Shown here one piece after another: positions 17,462 to 25,025 of a DNA stretch of 33,409 nucleotides. Positions within the stretch are counted from its first letter, which is position 1, and each line of letters begins with the position of its first letter. The stretch is taken from contig JAKFVC010000213.1 of the NCBI GenBank assembly GCA_021732415.1, forward strand, positions 1-33,409, in the 5' to 3' direction. This DNA comes from Planctomycetaceae bacterium (GTDB lineage: Bacteria; Planctomycetota; Planctomycetia; Planctomycetales; Planctomycetaceae). A program made the position numbers and the translations under genes. The notes beneath the pieces are model-generated. The model ran no database searches. It was not told the origin of the DNA and saw only the letters and a list, made by a program, of their open reading frames with translations.

Positions 17462-17869
17462 ATGAAGTTCGGAGTCTGCCCCGCGATCCTGAGTTTATTC
17501 CTCGCGGTAACCTGTTTGGGGTGTGCCAAGCCCGCCGAACCGCTGGAGGTGCATGGTACGGTCACTCTGGACGGCAAGCCTCTGGCGAATGCCACGGTCG
17601 GCTTCAATGCAATCAGTGAGGGAGTGCCCGTCCAATTCCGTTACGCCTCCGCCATCACGGAAGCGACGGGCGATTTTACGATCCAAAAATGTTACCCGGC
17701 CGAATATGTCGTGACGCTCACCGAAGATGCCGGTGGCGCGCCTGCCGCCGAGAATGCTGCTATTCCCGGAAACCCTAAGCTGGCCAAATACGGCCCGACT
17801 TCCCCGTTGCGGGCGGAAGTCTCGGATGAGAAGACGACTTTCAAATTTGACGCCACCAGCGGCAAGTAA
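17462..17869 (+). CDS. Small lipoprotein with transthyretin-like domain
   Basis: This 135-residue protein starts with a lipoprotein-type signal (MKFGVCPAILSLFLAVTCLGC), with C21 the likely lipidated residue; the box CLGC is not fully canonical at -3. The mature part reads LEVHGTVTLDGKPLANATVGF, the typical start of a carboxypeptidase regulatory-like (transthyretin-fold) domain, and TGDFTIQKCYPAEYVVTL its middle strand. Such small proteins often follow DUF1559 genes in planctomycetes. The start at 17462 has GAGG 6 bases upstream; the frame opens earlier at 17441. Role unknown, probably envelope. Confidence 0.85.
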   Translation: MKFGVCPAILSLFLAVTCLGCAKPAEPLEVHGTVTLDGKPLANATVGFNAISEGVPVQFRYASAITEATGDFTIQKCYPAEYVVTLTEDAGGAPAAENAAIPGNPKLAKYGPTSPLRAEVSDEKTTFKFDATSGK

Positions 17870-17892
17870 GTCACTGTGGACAAGTCGGCAAG

Positions 17893-17926
17893 GGCCTTCG
17901 ATCCGGGGCCTTCGATCCGGGGCCTT
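17893..17926. repeat. Tandem repeat of a 14-bp unit
   Basis: GGCCTTCGATCCGG occurs twice head to tail (17893-17906, 17907-17920), followed by a partial GGCCTT. It lies just after the lipoprotein gene. Confidence 0.85.
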
Positions 17927-17949
17927 AGAGCGTTTCCAGGCACGATGTC

Positions 17950-18015
17950 GCGGAATTTCGTGAGAGTTCCGTCGTGAAGTCTGGACACTGTTGCGGAACT
18001 CTTAAGACATTCCGC
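17950..18015. repeat. Degenerate copy of the GCGGAAT...AGAGTTCCG palindrome
   Basis: GCGGAATTTCGTGAGAGTTCCG and CGGAACTCTTAAGACATTCCGC flank a loop with AGTCTGGACACT. This matches the intact element at 18921-18992 but with broken pairs, so it looks like an older, decaying copy. Confidence 0.75.
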
Positions 18016-18041
18016 TGGTGCTTCGTCAAAGCTAGGAATTG

Positions 18042-18115
18042 GGGTGCCACTGGCTCTGCCAGTGCACTGCCGGACAGTCGAAAGACTACCGGCACTGGCA
18101 GAGCCAGTGGCACCC
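18042..18115. repeat. Perfect 24-bp palindrome, GGCTCTGCC version
   Basis: Arms 18042-18065 and 18092-18115 are perfect reverse complements (GGGTGCCACTGGCTCTGCC...). A second stem TGCCGG/CCGGCA lies inside. The homologous element at 25839-25912 has CTGTGCC in place of CTCTGCC with the matching change on the other arm. Confidence 0.92.
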
Positions 18116-18162
18116 AACCCAAAGATTAAGATGTGACAGAGCACTAGGTCAGATCTTGGACT

Positions 18163-18813
18163 CTACGCGGAAACTCGACTTCGTGCCGCCGTGACGAATC
18201 TCGAAATCAAATCGCGATCTTTGACGGCGGGTGAGGACTCGACTCCGCTCGCCACATCAACCCCCCAGGGGTGAGTGGCCTCGATCGCCGCCTGCACGTT
18301 GTGTGGAGTCAGTCCGCCGGCGAGGATCAATGGTGGCCAGCCTCCATGAAAGTTGTCGGCCAATTCTTGCCAGTTGACGGTCGTGCCCGTCCCACCAAAC
18401 TGGCCCGGAGCCGCGGCATCAATCAGGCAGGCCCAGGGGAGCGCATTGAGTTTTCGCCCGTGACGCAGATAGTCGGCCACCGGCGCCAGTCCCTCGGGAC
18501 CCATTCTGAAGGCGCGGACGATCCGGAAGTCCGGGAACTCGGCCAGGAATTCAGGTGGTTCGTCGCCGTGAAACTGCAGCATATCCAGTCCGACCTCAGC
18601 AATGGTTTGCTGCACTTCGGCCACTGAGTGATTCACAAATAATCCGACAATTGTGACTCGGCCCCGAACAGCCCGGGCAATCTCAATCGCTTGTTCTCTG
18701 GTCACCGAGCGGGGACTGGGCGCATAGAAGTTCAGTCCAATGGCATCGACCCCCAGGTCGGCCAGATAGCATGCGGTAGCTGCGTCGCGAATTCCGCAGA
18801 TTTTGATCCACAT
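18163..18813 (-). CDS. trpF: Phosphoribosylanthranilate isomerase
   Basis: This 216-residue (beta/alpha)8 barrel enzyme rearranges N-(5'-phosphoribosyl)anthranilate to CdRP in tryptophan synthesis. Visible are the first strand WIKICGI with the catalytic Cys (C6), GLNFYAPSPRSV (26-37), LQFHGDEPPEF (79-89), the acidic catalytic D132 in CLIDAAAPG, LAGGLTPHNV (164-173) and VDVASGVESSP.VKD (185-199). Length is typical. No other trp gene is adjacent, so the pathway is scattered. The start ATG at 18813 opens directly with the first strand. The preceding element at 18903-19010 separates it from tatA on the same strand. Confidence 0.96.
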   Translation of the reverse strand: MWIKICGIRDAATACYLADLGVDAIGLNFYAPSPRSVTREQAIEIARAVRGRVTIVGLFVNHSVAEVQQTIAEVGLDMLQFHGDEPPEFLAEFPDFRIVRAFRMGPEGLAPVADYLRHGRKLNALPWACLIDAAAPGQFGGTGTTVNWQELADNFHGGWPPLILAGGLTPHNVQAAIEATHPWGVDVASGVESSPAVKDRDLISRFVTAARSRVSA

Positions 18814-18902
18814 GAGACGAAGAACTCACGAACGTGGAGGGCCGGGTGTGGCCCATTGGGGTCAGAACGAAGGCGGGTGCGGATGAAGTCGGTTTACTGC
18901 GA

Positions 18903-19010
18903 CAGCCCGACCGCACCTGGGTAGCGGAATCTCGTAAGAGTTCCGCCGGCGAGTCTGGAGACTGCTGCGGAACTCTTACGAGATTCCGCTACTCAAGGGC
19001 GGTCGGGCTG
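18903..19010. repeat. Three-tier palindrome with TAGCGGAATCTCG arms
   Basis: A perfect 25-bp pair (18921-18945 with 18968-18992) is enclosed by a perfect 12-bp pair CAGCCCGACCGC/GCGGTCGGGCTG (18903-18914, 18999-19010) and encloses AGTCT-gg-AGACT. It occupies the space between trpF and tatA. Confidence 0.92.
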
Positions 19011-19039
19011 TGCATTCCATTTGCGGGTCAGGACGAGAT

Positions 19040-19327
19040 CTATTTCGCTTCGGAATTCGCTTCGGAAGTCGGTTCGAATTGAGGCGGTTCGAACTTGGGT
19101 GCGGTGACTTCTGCGCGATCATCTTCCGGAATCGGGCGTGATTGAGGTTGGCTGGATCGCTTGTGGATGTTGTCATCCATGTCGTCCTCGATCCCGCGAA
19201 CACCCTTCTTGAATTCCACGATTCCCTTGCCGAGACTGCGCGCCACTTCGGGCAGACGCTTGCCGAACAGCAGCAACGCAATCACGCCGAAAATGATCAT
19301 TTCCATGGGGCCGATACCACCAAGCAT
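19040..19327 (-). CDS. tatA: Twin-arginine translocase subunit TatA/E
   Basis: This 95-residue protein has the TatA layout: a short N-terminal membrane helix (about 8-22, MEMIIFGVIALLLFG), the FGKRLPEVARSLGKGIVEFKKGV amphipathic helix (21-43), and a charged, Pro-rich tail. It forms the variable pore component of the Tat system that exports folded proteins such as the beta-helix protein encoded at 14534. Start ATG has GGAG 7 bases upstream. No tatC is visible in the window. A shorter paralogue lies 133 bases upstream on the same strand. Confidence 0.93.
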   Translation of the reverse strand: MLGGIGPMEMIIFGVIALLLFGKRLPEVARSLGKGIVEFKKGVRGIEDDMDDNIHKRSSQPQSRPIPEDDRAEVTAPKFEPPQFEPTSEANSEAK

Positions 19328-19460
19328 AATATGCTCCTTTACAACTGACGATGTACGATGTTACCGCAGACGGGGCTGCCGTCAGCGAGTTATTTCACGC
19401 AAAGATATTTAACAGGCGCGCGGGCGGTTTCCCATTGAGTCCGAGGACGTTGAAACCGCG

Positions 19461-19634
19461 TTACGGCTTCTTCGAATCCGGATTATCTTCCGTTTCCCGG
19501 ACACCCTTCTTGAATTCCGAAATGCTTGATCCCATCGACCGCATGACACCCGGCAGACGCGATCCAAACAGTAAGAGAATGATCACTCCAAAAATGATCA
19601 TTTCCATCGGCCCAGGCATAAACACAGCAAACAT
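19461..19634 (-). CDS. Second, very short TatA/E-type protein
   Basis: This frame encodes 57 residues: MFAVFMPGPMEMIIFGVII, then LLLFGSRLPGVMRSMGSSIS, then EFKKGVRETEDNPDSKKP. It keeps the membrane helix, the FG..LP hinge and EFKKG of the longer neighbour but has almost no tail. AAGGAG lies 6 bases before the ATG. It is short enough to be missed by length cut-offs. The two genes probably arose by duplication and may be co-transcribed. It could be a TatE-like extra pore subunit; function in export is inferred from the motif only. Confidence 0.9.
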   Translation of the reverse strand: MFAVFMPGPMEMIIFGVIILLLFGSRLPGVMRSMGSSISEFKKGVRETEDNPDSKKP

Positions 19635-20102
19635 ACAGCTCTCCTTTTTCCGGGGATCGAGGGTTTCGGCCGTCTGAACCCGGATGTTCGCAGACCCATG
19701 CGACTCATTCTCTCAGCGTGGTGCCGTCAGGCATTGCCGCACGTGAGACTTGCCAGAACACAGGCCAGCTATTCCATTTATACCGGATTTTGTTCGCTCG
19801 TCACCAGCGATCCCCACATTTCAGGGATGATTCTGCGAGAGAATCGCCGGGTGGAAAGAACAAATACCCCAGCCAAAACGGATCTCAGCGAAAGTTGTCG
19901 AAAGAGAGTCACGACTGACCAACTCGGAACATCCCTTGGGTGCGAACTTCAGCGCCAATGCCATTTGCAGGCTGGATGTCCACTCAGTTGGCCCACCTGA
20001 GAGCAGGCTAGAAGAGCGGCGTTGGCTAAATTCTACAGCCAGACCGGGGGATGTCAACGGCATACTTCTGGACTGCCCTTGATCTGGTGCAGTCGCTTGT
20101 TG

Positions 20103-20392
20103 TTGGGGCGTTTCGAAACCGCCCCCGTTGGGCTTGTCCCAACGGAGCGCTGACTGCTCGGCTACTTGTTGTCCGAGCGTAAGAAGCCGCTCTCCGTGGG
20201 GCTTGTCCCCACGGAAGCCACGAGCGGACGCCGACATTTCCTGAGGAATACATTGTCATTCAAAAAGCCAAATCCAGACTGGGGCCTGAATCGTTGCTCC
20301 CGTGGGGACGAGCCCCACGGAGAGCAAGTTGTCAGGAAAACGCCTAGGTAGCTGGCCAGTCAGCGCTCCGTTGGGACAAGCCCAACGGGGGC
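20103..20392. repeat. Large two-tier inverted repeat made of hairpins
   Basis: Outer arms (20120-20165 with 20347-20392) carry CCGTTGGG-cttgt-CCCAACGG and AGCGCTGACT; inner arms (20189-20218 with 20296-20325) carry CCGTGGGG-cttgt-CCCCACGG. Each arm is itself a hairpin. GGGGCGTTTCGAAACCGCCCC lies at the left end (20105-20125). A half copy is at 33301-33364. It sits in the long gap (19635-20972) that otherwise shows no gene. Confidence 0.9.
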
Positions 20393-20676
20393 GACGCACG
20401 GCAATTCTCGGTTCACTGTTACACCGTCGCCCAGAATCTCAAAAATCATTCTCCATCAAATAGTGACAGCGGTCAAAATGACGTTGCTGTAAGAGTCGAC
20501 TCCCTAACCTTTCCATGTCGTAAGGTCAGTCCTGTTCAATGTTTCGGAAGATACCATCTGTCTCGCAGGACGGAGAATGCACTTCGAATCAACATGGACG
20601 TTTCACAAAACCAGTCTCATAAATGGCTTGGGAACAGCGACCATAATTCTTACAAAATTTGTAATGCGGCAATTCG

Positions 20677-20705
20677 TTGACGATGCCCCAGCCTCGCTAG
20701 ACAAT
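20677..20705 (+). promoter_or_regulatory. Predicted promoter of the second DUF1559 gene
   Basis: TTGACG (20677-20682), a 17-base spacer, then GACAAT (20700-20705). The following bases TCGTCTGAAA match those after the promoter at 22265. Just upstream, TTACAAA-a-TTTGTAA (20650-20664) is a perfect palindrome that could be an operator. Confidence 0.55.
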
Positions 20706-20751
20706 TCGTCTGAAATCAAGGACGTTTTGAGATGAACTCAACGCCAGCCCA

Positions 20752-20947
20752 CAGCAGGTAGTTGATCTCCGCATGCTTCACCGCTGCTGCTTCCGCCGCG
20801 CCCCCGCCGCGTGATTTCTTTTTGCTGGCCGAACCGCATCTGGAATCGCTGGATCCGTCTGCCCGACGGCGACCCGCATTCGACGTGCAGACTTCGTGCG
20901 AACTCGCCACGTGTGCTGGCGAGCGGCGCCGCTCAATTGCAAGTTGA
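20752..20947 (+). promoter_or_regulatory. Structured leader of the second DUF1559 gene
   Basis: From about 20777 the leader resembles that of the third gene over about 190 bases (CACCGCT, CCGCCGCG, CGCGTG.TTT). CAGCAG (20752-20757) can pair with CTGCTG (20784-20789). The conserved hairpin is CGCCA-N7-TGGCG (20905-20921), and AAGTTGA follows at 20941-20947, 20 bases after TGGC. Confidence 0.6.
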
Positions 20948-20972
20948 CTCAATCCCCGAAGGACGTTGCCCC

Positions 20973-21977
20973 ATGAAGCAGACAAAAAAACGCGCGTTTA
21001 CCCTGATCGAGTTGCTGGTCGTCATCGCGATTATCGCGGTCTTGATTGCCCTGTTGCTGCCCGCCGTGCAACAGGCCAGAGAAGCGGCGCGACGTTCCCA
21101 GTGCAAGAATAATCTGAAGCAACTGGGATTGGCTTTGCACAATTATCACGACACCGCCAACACCATTCCTCCCGGCTTTGTGAACTCCGCCATCATTGGG
21201 AATGGGGCTCAGACCGCTAATAATTGGGGCTGGATGGTAATGTTGTTGCCCGGGATTGATCAAGGCCCGCTGTACAACCAGATTTCGTCGGCGATCGTGG
21301 GCACGACCACAGGTTTTGGGATTCCCATCGCCTCGTTCCCTGTCCCGACCGGTACATTCACCTATCTGCAGACGACTCTTCCGGCGCTGCGTTGCCCATC
21401 CGACGTCGGCACGTCGACCTATTCGAACGGGAGCCAGCAGTACGGTCGTTCGAACTATATGGGGTCGTTCGGTCCCGATTTCGGAGTCAGTGCGACTCTG
21501 GCCATCAATAACTCGACGTCGATCGCGCCCATCAATACCCCCACCATCAACCCGAATGGCGCGTTTGCGGTCAACAGCCGGAGAAATTTCAGCGCCTTCA
21601 CCGATGGTCTGAGCAATACGATTCTGGTGGGCGAGCGACGCTCACCCGGAACGGAAAGTGTCAACGGCACGACGATGCCGATCGGTGGTGATGGCATCTG
21701 GGCAGGCACCTTGAACGCAGGCGTATTGGCGGCCGGCAATGCCATGATCCTGGGAGAAACGGCATCGGCGATCAATACGAACAACGCGACCGCCACACCG
21801 AGTTCCGGTGGCACCACTGGTGGATACTATCTCAGCGCTTTCAGCAGTACGCACGTCGGCGGCGCCCATTTTCTCATGGGAGATGGTGCCGTTCGATTCA
21901 TTAGCGAGAATGTTTCCATGCCGACCTTCTGGTATTTGGGCGCCATCAATGATGGCCAGGTCATCGGTGAGTTCTAG
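20973..21977 (+). CDS. DUF1559 prepilin-like protein 2
   Basis: This 334-residue protein starts [20 protein letters not shown] and continues with the [37 protein letters not shown] block, then LRCPSDVG, a Ser/Thr/Asn-rich middle, [15 protein letters not shown] and the C-terminal [23 protein letters not shown] signature. The start at 20973 is chosen for the prepilin leader and AAGGA 9 bases upstream; the frame is open back to 20811 but that part is untranslated leader. It shares strong similarity with the next gene, a tandem paralogue, and is followed by a strong terminator. Likely membrane- or surface-associated after peptidase processing. Confidence 0.94.
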   Translation: MKQTKKRAFTLIELLVVIAIIAVLIALLLPAVQQAREAARRSQCKNNLKQLGLALHNYHDTANTIPPGFVNSAIIGNGAQTANNWGWMVMLLPGIDQGPLYNQISSAIVGTTTGFGIPIASFPVPTGTFTYLQTTLPALRCPSDVGTSTYSNGSQQYGRSNYMGSFGPDFGVSATLAINNSTSIAPINTPTINPNGAFAVNSRRNFSAFTDGLSNTILVGERRSPGTESVNGTTMPIGGDGIWAGTLNAGVLAAGNAMILGETASAINTNNATATPSSGGTTGGYYLSAFSSTHVGGAHFLMGDGAVRFISENVSMPTFWYLGAINDGQVIGEF

Positions 21978-22032
21978 GCCAAGGACACTCGTCGGGGAGA
22001 AATCGCACAAGTTTGTCCCCGCATGTTTCGGA

Positions 22033-22070
22033 ACAGCCGCAGTGATGTAAGTCACTGCGGCTGTTTTGTT
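22033..22070 (+). terminator. Intrinsic terminator after DUF1559 gene 2
   Basis: ACAGCCGCAGTGA-tgtaag-TCACTGCGGCTGT is a perfect 13-bp stem followed by TTTGTTT. It lies 55 bases after the stop codon, so each tandem DUF1559 gene is probably its own transcript. Confidence 0.88.
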
Positions 22071-22264
22071 TGAGGCAAATAGCAGGTCGTCGCACTGGGG
22101 CGTCCTCCGGTGTGGCCACCGGAAATTCAAAAATAGTTTCCACAATTCTCGGTTTAAGCTGTCTACAACCGCAGACGCTTTGCGTCTTAGTTGCAGACAA
22201 AATGCCGGGACGCGGCAGGTTGGTGGCAAATGAATGAATTGTTAATTTTTTATCAACAATTACA

Positions 22265-22293
22265 TTGACATCTCTTGATTCGTATCCCACAAT
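22265..22293 (+). promoter_or_regulatory. Predicted promoter of the third DUF1559 gene
   Basis: TTGACA (22265-22270) is a consensus -35 box, followed by a 17-base spacer and CACAAT (22288-22293). It has the same layout as the promoter at 20677. AATTGTT/AACAATT (22237-22261) forms an AT-rich palindrome just upstream. Confidence 0.65.
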
Positions 22294-22305
22294 TTGTCAA
22301 ACCGT

Positions 22306-22540
22306 GGAGGTTGTAGGGAGGTGAAACACCGAATTCTTTCAGGTGTTCACCGCTTCCTAATAGCTGCTCATAGCTACGACCTCCGCCGCGACCCGTCGCG
22401 TGGTTTTCTCTTGATATTTGCCGAGTCACTGCTTGGGCAGCGCCGTCTACGTGGCTTGGTAGAGACAAATAGATTTGCGTGGAAATTGCGCGCGCTGCCA
22501 ACGTGTGTTGGCGAGCGATTCTGCTCAATAATGAGGTTGA
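22306..22540 (+). promoter_or_regulatory. Structured leader of the third DUF1559 gene
   Basis: GGAGGTTGTAG (22306-22316) pairs with CTACGACCTCC (22374-22384, one G-U). Inside are GTGAAACACC/GGTGTTCAC (22321-22330 with 22342-22350) and TAGCT/AGCTA (22361-22365 with 22372-22376), a layout like a three-way junction. Further on GCCAAC-gtgt-GTTGGC (22497-22512) is a perfect stem, followed by AGGTTGA (22534-22540). Confidence 0.6.
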
Positions 22541-22565
22541 TTTGTTCCCCCGAAGGAAGTGGCCA

Positions 22566-23501
22566 ATGAAGCAAACACGTCGTGCGTTTACCCTGATCGA
22601 ATTACTGGTCGTCATTGCGATCATCGCGGTGCTGATCGCCCTGTTGTTGCCTGCAGTGCAACAAGCCCGTGAAGCGGCACGGCGCTCGCAGTGCAAGAAC
22701 AATCTCAAGCAATTGGGCTTGGCTTTGCACAATTACCATGACACGGCCAATACGATTCCCCCGGGCTATATCGGTGGCAACAACTGGGGTTGGAACACGA
22801 TGCTCTTGCCGGGTCTGGATCAGGGTCCCTTGTACAATCTGATCTCCGGCACCGTGGTCACCCCGTTGACTGGATTTGGCGCAGTGATGTCCACCTTCCC
22901 CGCGGCCCCGACAAGCGTCGCGCTGCAGACGATTATTCCCGCGTTGCGCTGTCCCTCTGACGTTGGCAGTACAACAGTTGCAGCTGGCGGTACCCCCGTC
23001 AATTACGGTCGATCGAACTATGTGGGTTCGTTCGGGCCCAGCTTCGGGGTGAGCAGTCTGATGCAGACGCCGCTGGCCACCATCACATTTGGTGTGGCGA
23101 TTAACCCGTCCGGCGCCTTTTTTGTGAACAGCAAAAGAAATTTCAGCACATTCACCGATGGACTCAGCAATACGATTCTGGCTGGCGAACGGCGCTCGGC
23201 AGGTACTCAGAGCGGTTTGGCAGTGGGCGGAGACGCCATCTGGGCCGGAACGACCAATGCCGGTGTCGCGATTGCTGGCAACGGGATGATCATGGGTGAG
23301 CAAGTCACGCCGATCAATTCGACTGTCGCCGACAACATCGGAACCACTGCCCACTCGACCGGATTCGGCAGCTATCACGTCGGTGGTGGTCACTTCCTGA
23401 TGGGTGACGGTGCCGTTCGCTTCATCAGCGAAAACATCAACAGCTCGACTTATGCTTACCTGGGAGCGATCTCTGACAACCAAGTCATTGGCGACTTCTA
23501 A
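22566..23501 (+). CDS. DUF1559 prepilin-like protein 3
   Basis: This 311-residue tandem paralogue of the preceding gene starts [20 protein letters not shown] and keeps [60 protein letters not shown] and [21 protein letters not shown]. The middle region is the most divergent part. Start is set by AAGGA 8 bases upstream. The gene has its own predicted promoter, long leader and terminator. As with other DUF1559 proteins, processing by a prepilin peptidase and placement in the envelope are inferred from the N-terminus. Confidence 0.94.
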   Translation: MKQTRRAFTLIELLVVIAIIAVLIALLLPAVQQAREAARRSQCKNNLKQLGLALHNYHDTANTIPPGYIGGNNWGWNTMLLPGLDQGPLYNLISGTVVTPLTGFGAVMSTFPAAPTSVALQTIIPALRCPSDVGSTTVAAGGTPVNYGRSNYVGSFGPSFGVSSLMQTPLATITFGVAINPSGAFFVNSKRNFSTFTDGLSNTILAGERRSAGTQSGLAVGGDAIWAGTTNAGVAIAGNGMIMGEQVTPINSTVADNIGTTAHSTGFGSYHVGGGHFLMGDGAVRFISENINSSTYAYLGAISDNQVIGDF

Positions 23502-23555
23502 GCGAGCCCGGATCGGACAGATCGAGACTTAAAGTCTCCTTCGGACGCCAACACA

Positions 23556-23595
23556 AACGCCGCAGCGGTTGATTCCGTTGCGGCGTTTTGCTTTT
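23556..23595 (+). terminator. Intrinsic terminator after DUF1559 gene 3
   Basis: AACGCCGCAGCGG-ttgatt-CCGTTGCGGCGTT is a 13-bp stem with one G-U pair, followed by TTGCTTTT. It is 54 bases after the stop codon, nearly the same distance as in gene 2. Confidence 0.88.
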
Positions 23596-23798
23596 GAGTG
23601 CTGTCTCGCGATGATCAATTGAAGACGGCAGCGAATTAAATGAGGCAGCGAATGGCTACGGTTGCGTCGAGGGCATGGGAGGGAGTTGCAGAACTTCGCT
23701 CAGAGCTCTGGCCGCAGTTGGAGCGATGCCCGAAGTTTTGGCGTAAACTGATATACGGGCCAGAGTGGTTTGCAGTGAGTAGGGTTTGGCGGTCATCA

Positions 23799-24000
23799 GC
23801 CCCAAAGGGCAACGCCGTGAAGGATATTTCAACGTCATGGGAGGGTGAGGCTCCCGCCGAACCGCAAGCGTTATTCGAATCTCACCAGACTATCCGGTTC
23901 GGCAGGAGCCTCACCCTCCCATCGACTCGAATCACGAATTGGACCAGACTCCCTCAAATTTCCCGGGAAAAAATCCTTCACGGCGTCGCCCAAAGGGGCG
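23799..24000. repeat. Palindromic element C nested inside a second inverted repeat
   Basis: The core pair ATGGGAGGGTGAGGCTCC... (23837-23864 with 23895-23922) belongs to the family of A, B and D, here in inverted orientation, with one C-A mismatch. It is enclosed by 23799-23829 and 23967-24000, which share GGGC-ACGCCGTGAAGGAT in opposite orientation. Bases 23596-23798 hold no supported gene. Confidence 0.85.
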
Positions 24001-24188
24001 AACTAGGCCAGCCCAGGGCATCGCCCTGGGTGCATTCAGTTAATTGGATCAGAGCCCTGAAGGGGCGCGCTAGTCCGATTCAAAGCTAGCGCGCCCCTTC
24101 AGGGTAGAGTACCGTGATGATCGAATACCCAGGGTAGCCCGCAGGAGCGGGCAACCCTGGGCTATGTTGCATATCCCCTATCGGGGAA
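23988..24188. repeat. Composite palindromic repeat E, copy 2
   Basis: This copy has the same order of motifs as 6041-6248: GCCCAAAGGGGCGAACTA, CCCAGGGCATCGCCCTGGG, CCCTGAAGGGG, the CCCAGGGTAGCCCGCAGG block and CAACCCTGGGCTATG. Its middle is a perfect 19-bp stem (24055-24073 with 24085-24103, CCCTGAAGGGGCGCGCTAG) that copy 1 lacks in this length. It partly overlaps the outer arm around element C. Confidence 0.85.
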
Positions 24189-24551
24189 TTCATTCATCAA
24201 ACCAAACGTGGATCGCCCCGATGTCGGCACAGCAACCATCGGCCGACGCACGTTCTGGTAACATCACGCGGCATCGTCATTTCGACTCAGCGCGCCGCCA
24301 TCTCGCGACACCCCCAAAGCCCCAAACACTGGAAACAGCATCGCAGACTCGCCGCAACGCAATGTCATGCATAATATTACGAACAATCCAAATGAGCTCG
24401 CAACAACTTTGGCACGCTGCATGCAATCAGATTTCTTCCGTGAAGGACGAACAAACTCAACGGAAAATTGAACAACTCCTTCACCACGACGAGGCATCGG
24501 CCTTCGATCGCGAAACGGAAAACAAACGTTTTTTAATATGAGGAGAGTGCC
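24189..24551. other. Intergenic region before the Gly/Tyr-rich peptide gene
   Basis: A frame ending at 24541 is open but has Arg/Thr/Pro-rich composition in its first half and no clear ribosome binding site. Only its last 45 or so codons look protein-like. I see no other structure. The promoter of the following gene should be here. Confidence 0.4.
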
Positions 24552-24833
24552 ATGAAAAAGTTCTTAATGTTGGCTGTGGTGGCGGGTGCGTTGTGCTTCG
24601 CTGGTTCTGCTCAGAAGGCTGATGCTGGCGTCTACGTCGGGATCGGCGGCCCGCGAGTTGGGTTTGGGTACGGATATCCTGGCTATGGCTACGGTGGATA
24701 CGGTGGCTACGGCAGCGGATATGGCTGGGGTGGTTATCGCGGTGGCTACGGCGGATACGGCGGATACGGCTGGAACAATGGTTGGAATGGCGGCTACCAT
24801 GGCTGCTATCGTCCCCCGATTCATCGCTGGTAG
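24552..24833 (+). CDS. Secreted Gly/Tyr-rich peptide
   Basis: This 93-residue protein has a clear Sec signal peptide (MKKFLMLAVVAGALCFAGSA, likely cut after ADA at residue 25). The mature 68 residues are almost only Gly, Tyr and Trp in GYGGYGG-type repeats, then a short end with HGCYRPPIHRW. Start ATG has AGGAGAG 4 bases upstream. Such composition suggests a structural or adhesive envelope component; no family function is claimed. It is followed by a long terminator, so the gene is a stand-alone unit. The single Cys near the end could allow dimer formation (inference). Confidence 0.88.
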   Translation: MKKFLMLAVVAGALCFAGSAQKADAGVYVGIGGPRVGFGYGYPGYGYGGYGGYGSGYGWGGYRGGYGGYGGYGWNNGWNGGYHGCYRPPIHRW

Positions 24834-24915
24834 TCCTGCCATGCCAGAGTCTCTGGCTCGACAATTTCCACTGCTGGGACCTCATTAGCAGGAATTCTTA
24901 GCAGTGACCCACGAT

Positions 24916-24972
24916 AGCGGCCTGGAAAGGTTGTCTGAGGACAGACAGCCTTCTCTAGGCCGCTTTGCTTTT
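24916..24972 (+). terminator. Long intrinsic terminator after the Gly/Tyr-rich gene
   Basis: AGCGGCCT (24916-24923) pairs with AGGCCGCT (24957-24964), and inside GAAAGG, TGTCTG pair with CAGACA, CCTT. The stem is followed by TTGCTTTT. It starts 83 bases after the stop codon. Confidence 0.82.
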
Positions 24973-25025
24973 GGTATGGTTGGAATCGCCCGGCGGAGAC
25001 GATCCCATCTGTAATTCGAGTCGCT

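Noticed and set aside
24164-24541. Plus-strand frame ending just before the Gly/Tyr-rich peptide gene
   Set aside because: The first half overlaps repeat E and reads as non-coding. The last 45 codons look more natural, but there is no start with a ribosome binding site.
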